This document shows positions 28,587 to 35,594 of a stretch of DNA of 48,631 bases, one piece after another (positions within the stretch are counted from its first letter, which is position 1; the number at the start of each line of letters is the position of its first letter). This DNA is from Dechloromonas sp. UBA6271. GTDB lineage: Bacteria > Pseudomonadota > Gammaproteobacteria > Burkholderiales > Rhodocyclaceae. The notes beneath the pieces are model-generated. The model had not been told where the DNA came from and searched no databases. It worked only from the letters and a program-made list of their open reading frames with translations. Both the position numbers and the translations under genes were made by a program. The DNA lies in contig DJUX01000032.1 in NCBI GenBank assembly GCA_002440665.1, positions 1 to 48,631 of the forward strand, read 5' to 3'.

Positions 28587-29327
28587 ATGAAATCCTACAA
28601 CCTTGCAGGAACCGAAATTCAGATGCCGGACCTCGTTCGTACCGGCGCACCTGGCGAAGCGGAACATGCGTTCGCCGTCGCACTCGACGCGGCAAATCTA
28701 TTTGCCAGCCAGAAACATGCGGTTGAAAACGACCAGCATCTATCGACCACCGGCAAACAAGCGAAACTTGCGCCGATGGCCAGCCAGCTTTGGAAAACCA
28801 TTTTCAGCAGCGCCAAGGCTCTGCAAGGCGAGCGGCTGAAGATTGAAACGCGCACCGCCGAATTGTACGGAATCGGCGTTCCGACTACGCCCTATCAAAT
28901 CCAGCAAGATTTGGAACGGCGTACATGGTGGAACGCGCAACCCGCTGCTAACCGCGCCGCTTTCCTTGAGGCCATTTCGCGCACACCTGAAGAAGCAATG
29001 TTGCTCGCCTTGTTGCGCTCGCCTGTTCCGGCTTTCGCAGATCTTGAACTGCGTGCGCTCCGTGAAGCGTTTGAGGCGCTGCGCCGCGAGAATGACGCGG
29101 ATTTGTGGGCGTTGATTTCTGACGATCAACGGGCGCTCGATTGGGCCTTGCGCGGAATGGGGCATGTTGTCGGGATTTCCCACGGCCTGACCGGAATCAC
29201 GCACCAAGGCGTGCTGGCCATGCTTGTGGAATCTGGCGACATTGCCGCCGCGGTTGCGCTCGATTATTCGCAGGCTGAAATTGCGACCGAGCGCCGTATT
29301 CAAAGCGCCAAGCGCCTGGCAGCGTAA
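28587..29327 (+). CDS. Hypothetical protein of the element (246 residues)
   Basis: The largest unknown of the element. It is helical and rich in Ala, Leu, Glu and Arg, with no signal peptide or TM segment. A central stretch (AFLEAISRTPEEAMLLALLR) and RALREAFEALRRENDADLWA suggest an extended helical bundle. GGAG lies 11 bases before the ATG. It is co-directional and tightly spaced with its neighbours. In a satellite this slot often holds a packaging-interference or capsid-remodelling gene, but nothing in the sequence supports such a role. Confidence 0.7.
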   Translation: MKSYNLAGTEIQMPDLVRTGAPGEAEHAFAVALDAANLFASQKHAVENDQHLSTTGKQAKLAPMASQLWKTIFSSAKALQGERLKIETRTAELYGIGVPTTPYQIQQDLERRTWWNAQPAANRAAFLEAISRTPEEAMLLALLRSPVPAFADLELRALREAFEALRRENDADLWALISDDQRALDWALRGMGHVVGISHGLTGITHQGVLAMLVESGDIAAAVALDYSQAEIATERRIQSAKRLAA

Positions 29328-29336
29328 GGGGAAATC

Positions 29337-29621
29337 ATGGCGCAGCGCGGCAACGTAAAAAACCCGGAAGTCATTGAAGGCGAACTACTACCTGCTGCGC
29401 CCTCCCCCCGCTTGCGACTGGCAACGATTCGGGATTGTCGGCGCGAATTGGCCAAGGTTTATATCGAGGCCAGACGCGGACTGTTACCGGCAACAGAGGC
29501 GGCGCGTCTCGGCTGGCTGCTGCAAACCCTTGTATCAGTTATCAGGGATAGCGAACTAGAAGAACGCATCGCCAAGCTGGAAGCGCAGCAACCGAATAAC
29601 ACCCGCCAAGGCCGTTTCTAA
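29337..29621 (+). CDS. Hypothetical phage-type protein (94 residues)
   Basis: It starts MAQRGNVKNPEVIEGELLPA and has a helical body (RDCRRELAKVYIEARRGLLP) with a coiled-coil-like end, SELEERIAKLEAQ. Proteins of this style occur in phages and satellites, but I know of no defined function. AGGGGA precedes the ATG, which is nine bases after the previous stop. A small terminator overlaps its stop codon. Confidence 0.65.
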   Translation: MAQRGNVKNPEVIEGELLPAAPSPRLRLATIRDCRRELAKVYIEARRGLLPATEAARLGWLLQTLVSVIRDSELEERIAKLEAQQPNNTRQGRF

Positions 29622-29622
29622 G

Positions 29623-29639
29623 CCCGCTGGCGGGTTTTT
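29623..29639 (+). terminator. Small terminator after the 94-residue gene
   Basis: CCCG, four bases, CGGG, then five Ts, starting right at the stop codon. The stem is short, so some readthrough into the 72-residue genes is likely. Confidence 0.5.
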
Positions 29640-29658
29640 CTCAAAGGACATAATCACC

Positions 29659-29877
29659 ATGGCAAAAGCCCTATTCACGCGGCTGGAAGCGTTAGAGCAG
29701 ATCCGCGCCCCGCAACGCAAAAAGTTATCGGCCATCGTCATTTGGCCGACCGATGGAACAGCGGCAGAGCAAGCCGATGCTCAGAAGGAAATCGACCATT
29801 TGCAAAGTTTGGGACTGACCGTCGACGTGCCGCGCAATCAGGCGGAACTAGACGCACTCGTTGAGCAATTCATATGA
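29659..29877 (+). CDS. 72-residue protein, first of a tandem paralogous pair
   Basis: Unknown function. It has a helical start (LFTRLEALEQ), a strand IVIWPTDGT and a helix rich in Ala/Glu, ending LVEQFI. The next gene encodes a protein of identical length with RLEALE, IVRWPNDGT, an EID helix and VVDTFI at the same places, so the pair arose by tandem duplication. AAAGGA precedes the ATG at a suitable distance. The stop overlaps the next start (ATGA). Confidence 0.7.
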   Translation: MAKALFTRLEALEQIRAPQRKKLSAIVIWPTDGTAAEQADAQKEIDHLQSLGLTVDVPRNQAELDALVEQFI

Positions 29878-30092
29878 CCAGATCATTGCAGAATCGCCTA
29901 GAAGCGCTGGAAACACCGCTTAAACCGGAATTGCGCTTGTTGCCGGAAATTGTCCGATGGCCGAATGATGGCACTGACGAAGATAAGGCGCAGTGCCAAG
30001 CGGAGATTGATCGCCTTGAGGCCGAAGGGCGTCTAGTGTTTGTCATCAAGCGCCCCGAGGATATGAACGCCGTAGTGGATACATTCATCTGA
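29874..30092 (+). CDS. 72-residue protein, second of a tandem paralogous pair
   Basis: Paralogue of the preceding gene: same length, RLEALE near residue 8, WPNDGT near 30, AEIDRLEAEG near 43 and VVDTFI at the end. It is translationally coupled to the first copy by a four-base overlap. Sequences between the shared motifs have diverged strongly, so the duplication is old and both copies seem to be kept. Such a pair could form a heterodimer. It is the last gene of the element. Confidence 0.7.
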   Translation: MTRSLQNRLEALETPLKPELRLLPEIVRWPNDGTDEDKAQCQAEIDRLEAEGRLVFVIKRPEDMNAVVDTFI

Positions 30093-30133
30093 ATCCAGAA
30101 AACCGATCAACAGACTTTTGTCATGCCCTAAAG

Positions 30134-30153
30134 CCCGCGCAATGCGGGTTTTT
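30134..30153 (+). terminator. Terminator at the right end of the element's gene row
   Basis: CCCGC, five bases, GCGGG, then five Ts, 41 bases after the last stop codon. It closes the plus-strand transcript. Confidence 0.8.
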
Positions 30154-30189
30154 CTTTTCCAGTCGCCAAACTTCAACCGCACTAGAAAT

Positions 30190-30212
30190 TGATGGGTTAA
30201 ATGATGGGTACA
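30190..30212. promoter_or_regulatory. Integrase arm-type repeats, right
   Basis: TGATGGGTTAA and TGATGGGTACA in direct succession. The second is identical to the unit at 25053-25063 near the left end, in the same orientation. This fits arm sites for the integrase. Confidence 0.5.
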
Positions 30213-30214
30213 AC

Positions 30215-30237
30215 AAAAAAGCGCCCGGAAAGGCGCT
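30215..30237 (-). terminator. Replacement tRNA terminator supplied by the element
   Basis: On the minus strand AGCGCC, six bases, GGCGCT, followed by a run of Ts. It lies 16 bases beyond the 3' end of tRNA-Ser and inside the element, taking over from the displaced native terminator at 24874-24907. Confidence 0.8.
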
Positions 30238-30250
30238 TGATTACGTTGTT

Positions 30251-30266
30251 TCTGGCGGAGAGGGCG
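30251..30266. other. Right attachment repeat in tRNA-Ser
   Basis: TCTGGCGGAGAGGGCG, identical to 24916-24931, spanning the tRNA 3' end with its CCA. The tRNA remains complete after integration. Confidence 0.88.
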
Positions 30267-30343
30267 GGATTCGAACCCGCGTTAGGGTATTACCCTAAAC
30301 ACGCTTTCCAGGCGTGCGACTTAAACCGCTCATCCACCTCTCC
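30253..30343 (-). tRNA. tRNA-Ser (anticodon GGA)
   Basis: A 91-base type II tRNA including encoded CCA. Acceptor stem GGAGAGG pairs with CCTCTCC. The anticodon arm is CACGC-CTGGAAA-GCGTG, giving anticodon GGA for Ser codons UCC/UCU. The long variable arm TTAGGGT/ACCCTAA and the T arm with GGTTCGAATCC confirm serine type. It is the integration target of the element to its left. Confidence 0.97.
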
Positions 30344-30354
30344 GGAAGGCGGGC

Positions 30355-30382
30355 ATTGTAGCAGAGGAGCGCGGTTCGTCAA
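30355..30382 (-). promoter_or_regulatory. Promoter of tRNA-Ser
   Basis: On the minus strand TTGACG (30382-30377), a 16-base spacer, TACAAT (30360-30355), placed 11 bases before the mature tRNA 5' end. The -35 overlaps the stop codon of the preceding membrane protein gene. Confidence 0.75.
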
Positions 30383-30648
30383 AGGAACTTTCTCACCCAA
30401 GCCAACCCGATCCAGAGGACGAAAAGCAAGGTGAAGGTGACCAGTCCGACCAGACTTCCCGAAGCCCCCTTCGGCAATAGAAATAGAGCCAACTGTAGCG
30501 GTGGACGAGTCAGAAGCTCGAAAAACCGGTAGATGGCATTCTGCTGCCGGCGTTCGCCGGCCAGCAGGTAGAGAAAGCCCTGCCCGATCAGGCACAGGCC
30601 GAGCATTTCGACGATGGCCCGCAACGCACCAATTATGAAAACCAGCAT
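30379..30648 (-). CDS. Small membrane protein (89 residues)
   Basis: I recognise no family. Two hydrophobic helices are clear: about 3-28 (FIIGALRAIVEMLGLCLIGQ) and about 64-85 (SLVGLVTFTLLFVLWIGLAW). A charged loop with RRQQNAIYRFFELL lies between them. It is the last gene of the acetate-linked cluster, nine bases after DUF4212, so a role beside the symporter is possible. Confidence 0.7.
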   Translation of the reverse strand: MLVFIIGALRAIVEMLGLCLIGQGFLYLLAGERRQQNAIYRFFELLTRPPLQLALFLLPKGASGSLVGLVTFTLLFVLWIGLAWVRKFL

Positions 30649-30657
30649 GCGCGCGCC

Positions 30658-30903
30658 CTATTCGTCATCGATGCCGAATTCCGCCTCCAGTTGCCGCATC
30701 CGCCGGTTGTAATACCAGATGATGGCCAGATAGATGACCAGCGACCCCTGGGCTGCCATGTAGAAACCGAGCGGAAATCCGAACAGGCTGAACGCGTTGA
30801 GTTCCTTCGCATACCAGGTCAGCACGAAGGTAATGAAGACCCAGATGACGAGCAGGCCGAAGGTCAGGCGCCGCGTCTTCCGCCAGTACAGGTCGTGCGC
30901 CAT
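30658..30903 (-). CDS. DUF4212 protein, small partner of the symporter
   Basis: An 81-residue protein with two TM helices (about 14-32 and 41-65) and the family start YWRKTRRLTFGLLVIWVFIT. DUF4212 proteins nearly always sit beside VC_2705-type sodium:solute symporters and are thought to be small subunits. Its start overlaps the symporter stop by one base (TGATG), so translation is coupled. The usual order, as I recall it, is DUF4212 first; here it follows the symporter. Confidence 0.9.
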   Translation of the reverse strand: MAHDLYWRKTRRLTFGLLVIWVFITFVLTWYAKELNAFSLFGFPLGFYMAAQGSLVIYLAIIWYYNRRMRQLEAEFGIDDE

Positions 30904-32942
30904 CAGGCATCCTCCCGGCGCCGGGTGCGGCGCAGGGCATCGAGGAAGGCTTCGACTTCCTTTTCCGGCGCCTTGGTAAACAGGCTGACCAGGATGATGG
31001 TGACGAAGCCCGTGGCCACGCCAAAAACACCGGCCGAGGTGGATTGCACCTGGAACCAGGGCTCCATGCGCAAGCCGCTGACGCCCAACCAGGCAATGCC
31101 GTCGAACTCGATGCGGAAGATGTAGTAGATCGCGACGGCAAGGCCGACGACCATGCCCGCCAGCGCCCCGGGGCGTGTCGCGCGACGCCAGAAGATGCCG
31201 AGCACGAGGGCCGGAAAGAAGGCCGAACCGGCGATCGAGAAGGCCCAGGCGACCATCGACAGGATGGTGCCCGGCTTTTGTGCAGCCACCGTAGCGGCCA
31301 GTACCGCGACCACCAGCAGCATGGATTTGGAGATGACGAGGCGGAACTGGGTCGAGGATTGCGGACGGAATATCCGGTAATAGACATCGTGCGACAGAGC
31401 GCTGGTAATCGTCAGCAGCAGGCCGTCGGCGGTGGACAGCGCTGCCGCCAGGCCGCCGGCAGCGACGAGGCCGGATACGACGTAGGGCATGCCGGCGATC
31501 TCGGGGGTGGCGAGCACGATGACATCCGGGTTGAGAGAGAGTTCGGCCAGTTGCAGGATGCCGTCACGGTTGATGTCCTCGATGCTGACCAGGCCGATCT
31601 TGCTCCACGCCGCGACCCAACCCGGCAACTTGGCGATGGGGATGTCGACCAGGTGCGTGAACACCTCGTACTTGACGAACACGGCGTAGGCCGGCGCCGT
31701 GACGTAGAGCAGCAGGATGAACAGCAGCGACCAGAACACCGACTCCCGCGCCTCGCGGACGCTGGGTGTCGTGTAATAGCGCATCAGCACATGCGGCAAG
31801 GCAGCGGTTCCCACCGTCAGGCAGAAGACGAGCGCCAGAAAATTGATGCGCTGTGCCCAGCCTTCCTCGTCGTCGCCGGGAAAGGCTGCCGCGTGGTGGA
31901 TCGGCGGCGCGGCCCGCTCGGCGGCGGCAAACATCGCCGCCTCCCAGCGCAGCCGGGCCTGATCAGGGTCATGCGGCAGTTCGCGGCGCTGCCTTTCCAG
32001 CGCAACGATATCCTTCATCTGGGCATCGCTGGCCTTGAGTTCGTTGATCCTTGCCGTCAGATCTTCCCGTTCGAGCGATAGCGAGTTCGGCAACTGCATG
32101 ATCTTCTGTGCATAGCCGTCGGCCCGCTCACGATAGAGACGGCGGGCGTCGACCTCGGCCGGGCTGTCGAACAGCTTGTCTTCCATCTCCTGCACCCGCT
32201 GCAGCACCTGGCCGTAAACCACCTGCGGCACGGGGTTGCCGGTCACCGACCAGGACAGGATGGCGACCGGTGTGATGTAGGCGATGATCAGGATCACGTA
32301 CTGCGCGACCTGTGTCCACGTCACCGCGCGCATGCCGCCGAGGAAGGAGCAGACGAGAATGCCGGCGAGGCCGACGAAGACGCCGATTTCGAATTGCAGG
32401 CTGACGAAGCGGCTGGTGATGACGCCGACGCCGTAGATCTGCGCCACGACATAGACGAACGAGGCAAGAATGGCAGCACCGACAGCGACCAGCCGGATCG
32501 CATTGCCGCCGTAGCGGGCGCTGAGGAAATCGGGGATCGTGTATTCGCCGAAACGCCGCAGATAAGGGGCGAGCAACAAGGCGACCAGCACGAAGCCGCC
32601 GGTCCACCCGAGGACGAATGCCAGCCCCTGGTAACCCGAGAGGTAGAGTGTGCCGGCGAGGCCGATGAACGAGGCGGCGCTCATCCAGTCGGCACCGGTC
32701 GCCATGCCGTTGAAGAAGGCTGGCACACGGCGGCCGGCCACGTAGAACTCGGAGACGTCCGAGGTCCGGCTCATGATGCCGATCACCGCGTACATCGAGA
32801 TCGTGAAGATCAGGAAAGAGTAGCCGATCCAGCGCGGCGGCATACCGTGATCTTCCAGCAACGCAAGCGCTGCCACGAAGAGGATGAACCCGCCGGTATA
32901 CAGCAGGTAGTAACGCTGAAGCCTGGTCAGGGAGCCCGGCAT
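30903..32942 (-). CDS. Sodium:solute symporter, VC_2705 family (probable acetate/carboxylate uptake)
   Basis: A 679-residue SLC5-type transporter with about 13 TM helices. The family core FYVAGRRVPAFFNGMATGADWMSAASFIG is visible from about residue 67. A long charged cytoplasmic insert (about 255-360, with LPNSLSLEREDLTARINELK) marks the VC_2705 subgroup rather than ActP itself. Position in a cluster headed by acs suggests acetate or another short carboxylate as substrate. The ATG has AAAGG nearby and lies nine bases after the preceding stop. Confidence 0.9.
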   Translation of the reverse strand: MPGSLTRLQRYYLLYTGGFILFVAALALLEDHGMPPRWIGYSFLIFTISMYAVIGIMSRTSDVSEFYVAGRRVPAFFNGMATGADWMSAASFIGLAGTLYLSGYQGLAFVLGWTGGFVLVALLLAPYLRRFGEYTIPDFLSARYGGNAIRLVAVGAAILASFVYVVAQIYGVGVITSRFVSLQFEIGVFVGLAGILVCSFLGGMRAVTWTQVAQYVILIIAYITPVAILSWSVTGNPVPQVVYGQVLQRVQEMEDKLFDSPAEVDARRLYRERADGYAQKIMQLPNSLSLEREDLTARINELKASDAQMKDIVALERQRRELPHDPDQARLRWEAAMFAAAERAAPPIHHAAAFPGDDEEGWAQRINFLALVFCLTVGTAALPHVLMRYYTTPSVREARESVFWSLLFILLLYVTAPAYAVFVKYEVFTHLVDIPIAKLPGWVAAWSKIGLVSIEDINRDGILQLAELSLNPDVIVLATPEIAGMPYVVSGLVAAGGLAAALSTADGLLLTITSALSHDVYYRIFRPQSSTQFRLVISKSMLLVVAVLAATVAAQKPGTILSMVAWAFSIAGSAFFPALVLGIFWRRATRPGALAGMVVGLAVAIYYIFRIEFDGIAWLGVSGLRMEPWFQVQSTSAGVFGVATGFVTIILVSLFTKAPEKEVEAFLDALRRTRRREDA

Positions 32943-32951
32943 CGCCGCCTT

Positions 32952-33623
32952 TTAGTGGTTGCGGCGGAGGAAGGTGGCGGCCTGGGATTCCTCGATCAGC
33001 TTGCCGGCGGTAGCGATTTCCTTGCCCGTCGCACGGACCAGCAACATCTGGAACAGGCGTGCCAGCATCAGCGTATTGGCCATCGTGTCGCGGCGCCCGC
33101 TACCAGCGATCCCGAACATTTCAAGCCAGTCGTCGAGCGGCAGCGTGACCATCGATTTCTCGTGGAACAGCGAGGGCAGCAGCCAGGCGAGATCAACCCA
33201 CTGCGGCTGGAAATCGACGCCGAGACGTTCCTTGAAGGCGCGCTGCAGGAAACCGGCGACGAACGGGCCGTGGTAGGTCACCAGCGGCGCCTTGGCGGCG
33301 TAGGTGAGAAATGCCGTCAAACGACGGTCGACCGCAGCATCGTCGGCGTCTTCGGCGGACAGGTCGAGCGCAAAGGCGTCGGCCGGCTGGATCGCCCCGT
33401 TCGGCAGGCCGACGGCCGCAAGACCCTGCAATTCGTCCTCGGCCGCACGCGGCCCCGAGGTGGCGATGTCGATCACCACGTAACGCGTGTGAAAATGCGG
33501 CCCGTCAAGCGCCGGCGCCTTGGTGGCGCGCCAGTCGGCGAGCGCCTGCCGCACGTCTTCGGGAAGGTTCGCCGGCGAGCGGGCGCCGCCCTTGAAGAGG
33601 AAATCCTTGAGTCCGAATACCAT
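32952..33623 (-). CDS. Degenerate DnaQ-like exonuclease protein
   Basis: A 223-residue protein with the fold and spacing of a DEDDh 3'-5' exonuclease but a broken active site. ExoI reads YVVIDIATSGP (Asp kept, Glu changed to Ala). ExoII reads LVTYHGPFVAGFL (the Asp of HNAAFD is Val). ExoIII reads GRRDTMANTLMLARLF (His is Arg, Asp is Asn). It should therefore not cut nucleic acid and may bind a nucleotide or partner instead. It starts with ATG at 33623, overlapping the preceding stop by one base (TGATG). Compare the intact exonuclease domain at 36658. Confidence 0.8.
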   Translation of the reverse strand: MVFGLKDFLFKGGARSPANLPEDVRQALADWRATKAPALDGPHFHTRYVVIDIATSGPRAAEDELQGLAAVGLPNGAIQPADAFALDLSAEDADDAAVDRRLTAFLTYAAKAPLVTYHGPFVAGFLQRAFKERLGVDFQPQWVDLAWLLPSLFHEKSMVTLPLDDWLEMFGIAGSGRRDTMANTLMLARLFQMLLVRATGKEIATAGKLIEESQAATFLRRNH

Positions 33624-35578
33624 CAATGCACCTGGTAATCGAGTTTGAGACGGGTCTGGATCTTGCGCGCCTGACGGAAGGATTCCTTGAGGATACGGCG
33701 ATCGAGCTCGTTCAGGTTGTCGGGATTGATCAGATTGTCGCCCTGACGGCCGGGCTCGCCTTCGAGGTACTGGTGGCGCAGGCGCAGCAGCTGGATGAAA
33801 TCGAGACCTTCGAGCACCGCGTTGATTTCCTCGTCACGGATCGACAGGCGCTTGGAGGCCAGGCGCAGGCGCTGCACCGAGTTGGTGTTGTGCACGCCGG
33901 TAGCCAGCGCGTAGATGCGCGCAACATCGACGAAGATGCGCGAGCCGTATTTCTTGAGGTCGATCTTGCCCGGCTGATCGGGTTCGAGATCGGTCAGGAA
34001 GTCGCGGATCTTGCCCAGCGGCGGCTCGACATCGAGCGCGTTCTGCGCCATGCAGCGCAGGAACATCGGGTTGGATGACGTCTGCATCAGCAGGTGGCGG
34101 CGCATCGCCTCGGCCAGTTCGGCCTTGCCGAACAGCGTGCGGAAATCGAAGAAGATGGTCGCGTTGAGCAGCGCTTCCGGCTGCGGCACGCGGATCCACT
34201 GCGAAAACTGTTCCTTCCATTCGTCCAGCGACAGGCACCACTGCGGGTTGCTGGCCATGATATTGCCCTTGCACAGCGGGAAGCCGCAGCGGTCTAGATC
34301 CTTGTTGACCCCGAGGGCGAAGGCGAGAAAGCGCTGGCGCAACCCGTCGACCGCAGCCTCGTCGGCACAGGCGAAAACGATGCCGTTATCCTGATCGGTG
34401 CTGAAGGTCTGCTCGTCGCGCCCTTCGGAACCGAAGGCCAGCCAGGCCCATTCGATGCCGTCGAAATTGTGGTTTTCGAGGTTGAGCTGGATGACACGGC
34501 GGGTCAGCGCATCGTTGAGCACCGAGATAAACTGCGTCAGCTGCTCGGCGCCGACCCCCTGCGCCAGCATGTTGAACGACAACTGGCGAACGTCGGCCGC
34601 CGACTGCTGCAGCGCTTCGACATTGGCCGCCGACTCGATGGTCTGGCGGATCTGGCGCAGGCCGACGCGCTGCAGGGCGAAGAGGTCGCGCTCGGAAACG
34701 ACGCCGGTCAGCTTGCCCTCGGCATCGGTGACCAGCACGTGGCGGATGCCGTTGGTCGCCATCGCCAGCATTGCGTCGTAGGCGGTGGCATGCTCTTCCA
34801 GCATGAACGGGGCCGGCGACATCGCCTGGCTGATCGGCGCCGTCTGCGGCAGATCGGCCAGCACGACACGGTCGAGCAGGTCGGAACGGGTGAACACGCC
34901 GACCGGTTTGCGATCATTGCCGGCGATCACCAGCGAGCCGACACCGGCTTTCGACATGCTTTCCAGCGCCGCGCGCAGCGGGGTTTCCGGCGCCACACTG
35001 ACCGGCGAACGGGAACCGATGCCCGCCAGCGGCGAGTTCAGCGTCTGCTGCTCGCTGGCGCGCTGGGCGAATTGCAGTTGCAGTTGCTGCCGGGACTGGT
35101 TGAGCAGGCTGGCGATGTATTGCGTGCAGAACAGGTTGAATTCGCGGCTGGTCGCCATCAGCGTCAGGAAATCCTCGGCCGGCAGCTGGTAGCAGAAGGT
35201 GTCCTCGACGGCTGTATAGGTATTGGTCGACGGCCGCCCGGCGGTCACCGCGCCGATCGGGAAGCTCTCCCCGGCACTGAGGCTGAGGATCGAATATTCG
35301 GTCACCGTCACCTCGCCGGCCTGGCGGGCCTGCACCTTGCCGCTCTCGATCAGGTAGAAGAAACGGACATTGCCAGAATCCGGTCCGACGATTTCGCTGC
35401 CGGCCGCATAAAACGTCAGTTGCGCCTTGTCGGCGAACAACTGCAGCGCCTCCACCGTCATCTTGTCGAACGGCGCGTGCAACTTGAGGAAATTCTGGGT
35501 GCTGCCCGCGACACGGCGGCTGCCCTGCTGCCGCAATTCCATTTCTGCCTGGCCGATGGCCTGTTGTTCGGTGCTCAC
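33623..35578 (-). CDS. cNMP-binding/CBS/DUF294 nucleotidyltransferase-like protein
   Basis: A 651-residue regulator-like enzyme. In order: a cyclic-nucleotide-binding domain (about 30-150; FYLIESGKVQARQAGEVTV, GAVTAGRPSTNTYTAVEDT), a CBS pair (about 190-310; VGVFTRSDLLDRV, LTGVVSERDLFALQRVG), a DUF294 nucleotidyltransferase (about 335-480) with the active-site pattern FGSEGRDEQTFSTDQDNG, and a C-terminal DUF294_C helical domain. The Gly-Ser and paired Asp of the transferase are intact. The fold recalls GlnD/GlnE, which attach nucleotides to proteins. The target here is unknown. It starts with GTG and lies 16 bases after its shorter paralogue. Confidence 0.88.
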   Translation of the reverse strand: MSTEQQAIGQAEMELRQQGSRRVAGSTQNFLKLHAPFDKMTVEALQLFADKAQLTFYAAGSEIVGPDSGNVRFFYLIESGKVQARQAGEVTVTEYSILSLSAGESFPIGAVTAGRPSTNTYTAVEDTFCYQLPAEDFLTLMATSREFNLFCTQYIASLLNQSRQQLQLQFAQRASEQQTLNSPLAGIGSRSPVSVAPETPLRAALESMSKAGVGSLVIAGNDRKPVGVFTRSDLLDRVVLADLPQTAPISQAMSPAPFMLEEHATAYDAMLAMATNGIRHVLVTDAEGKLTGVVSERDLFALQRVGLRQIRQTIESAANVEALQQSAADVRQLSFNMLAQGVGAEQLTQFISVLNDALTRRVIQLNLENHNFDGIEWAWLAFGSEGRDEQTFSTDQDNGIVFACADEAAVDGLRQRFLAFALGVNKDLDRCGFPLCKGNIMASNPQWCLSLDEWKEQFSQWIRVPQPEALLNATIFFDFRTLFGKAELAEAMRRHLLMQTSSNPMFLRCMAQNALDVEPPLGKIRDFLTDLEPDQPGKIDLKKYGSRIFVDVARIYALATGVHNTNSVQRLRLASKRLSIRDEEINAVLEGLDFIQLLRLRHQYLEGEPGRQGDNLINPDNLNELDRRILKESFRQARKIQTRLKLDYQVH

Positions 35579-35594
35579 GACAACCTCATTTTCT

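Larger units (their letters stand above)
24916..30266 (+). mobile_element. 5.35-kb integrative element in tRNA-Ser(GGA)
   Basis: The element is bounded by the 16-bp direct repeat TCTGGCGGAGAGGGCG (24916-24931 and 30251-30266), which is the tRNA-Ser 3' end plus flank. Inside are a P4-type integrase next to the left end, a 91-residue protein, AlpA, two winged-helix-like proteins (one probably a replication protein with iterons), and five small unknown genes, all on the plus strand. Integrase-arm-like repeats (TGATGGGTACA) occur near both ends. Base composition is visibly less GC-rich than the flanks, and the chromosomal 10-mer TGCGGTCGAC is absent. There are no capsid, terminase, primase, conjugation, toxin or defence genes that I can recognise. 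A phage satellite or plasmid-like integrative element is likely. Confidence 0.85.

Noticed and set aside
24916..30266. Defence island or toxin cargo in the integrated element
   Set aside because: None of the encoded proteins shows a nuclease, methylase, NTPase, abortive-infection or toxin motif that I can recognise.
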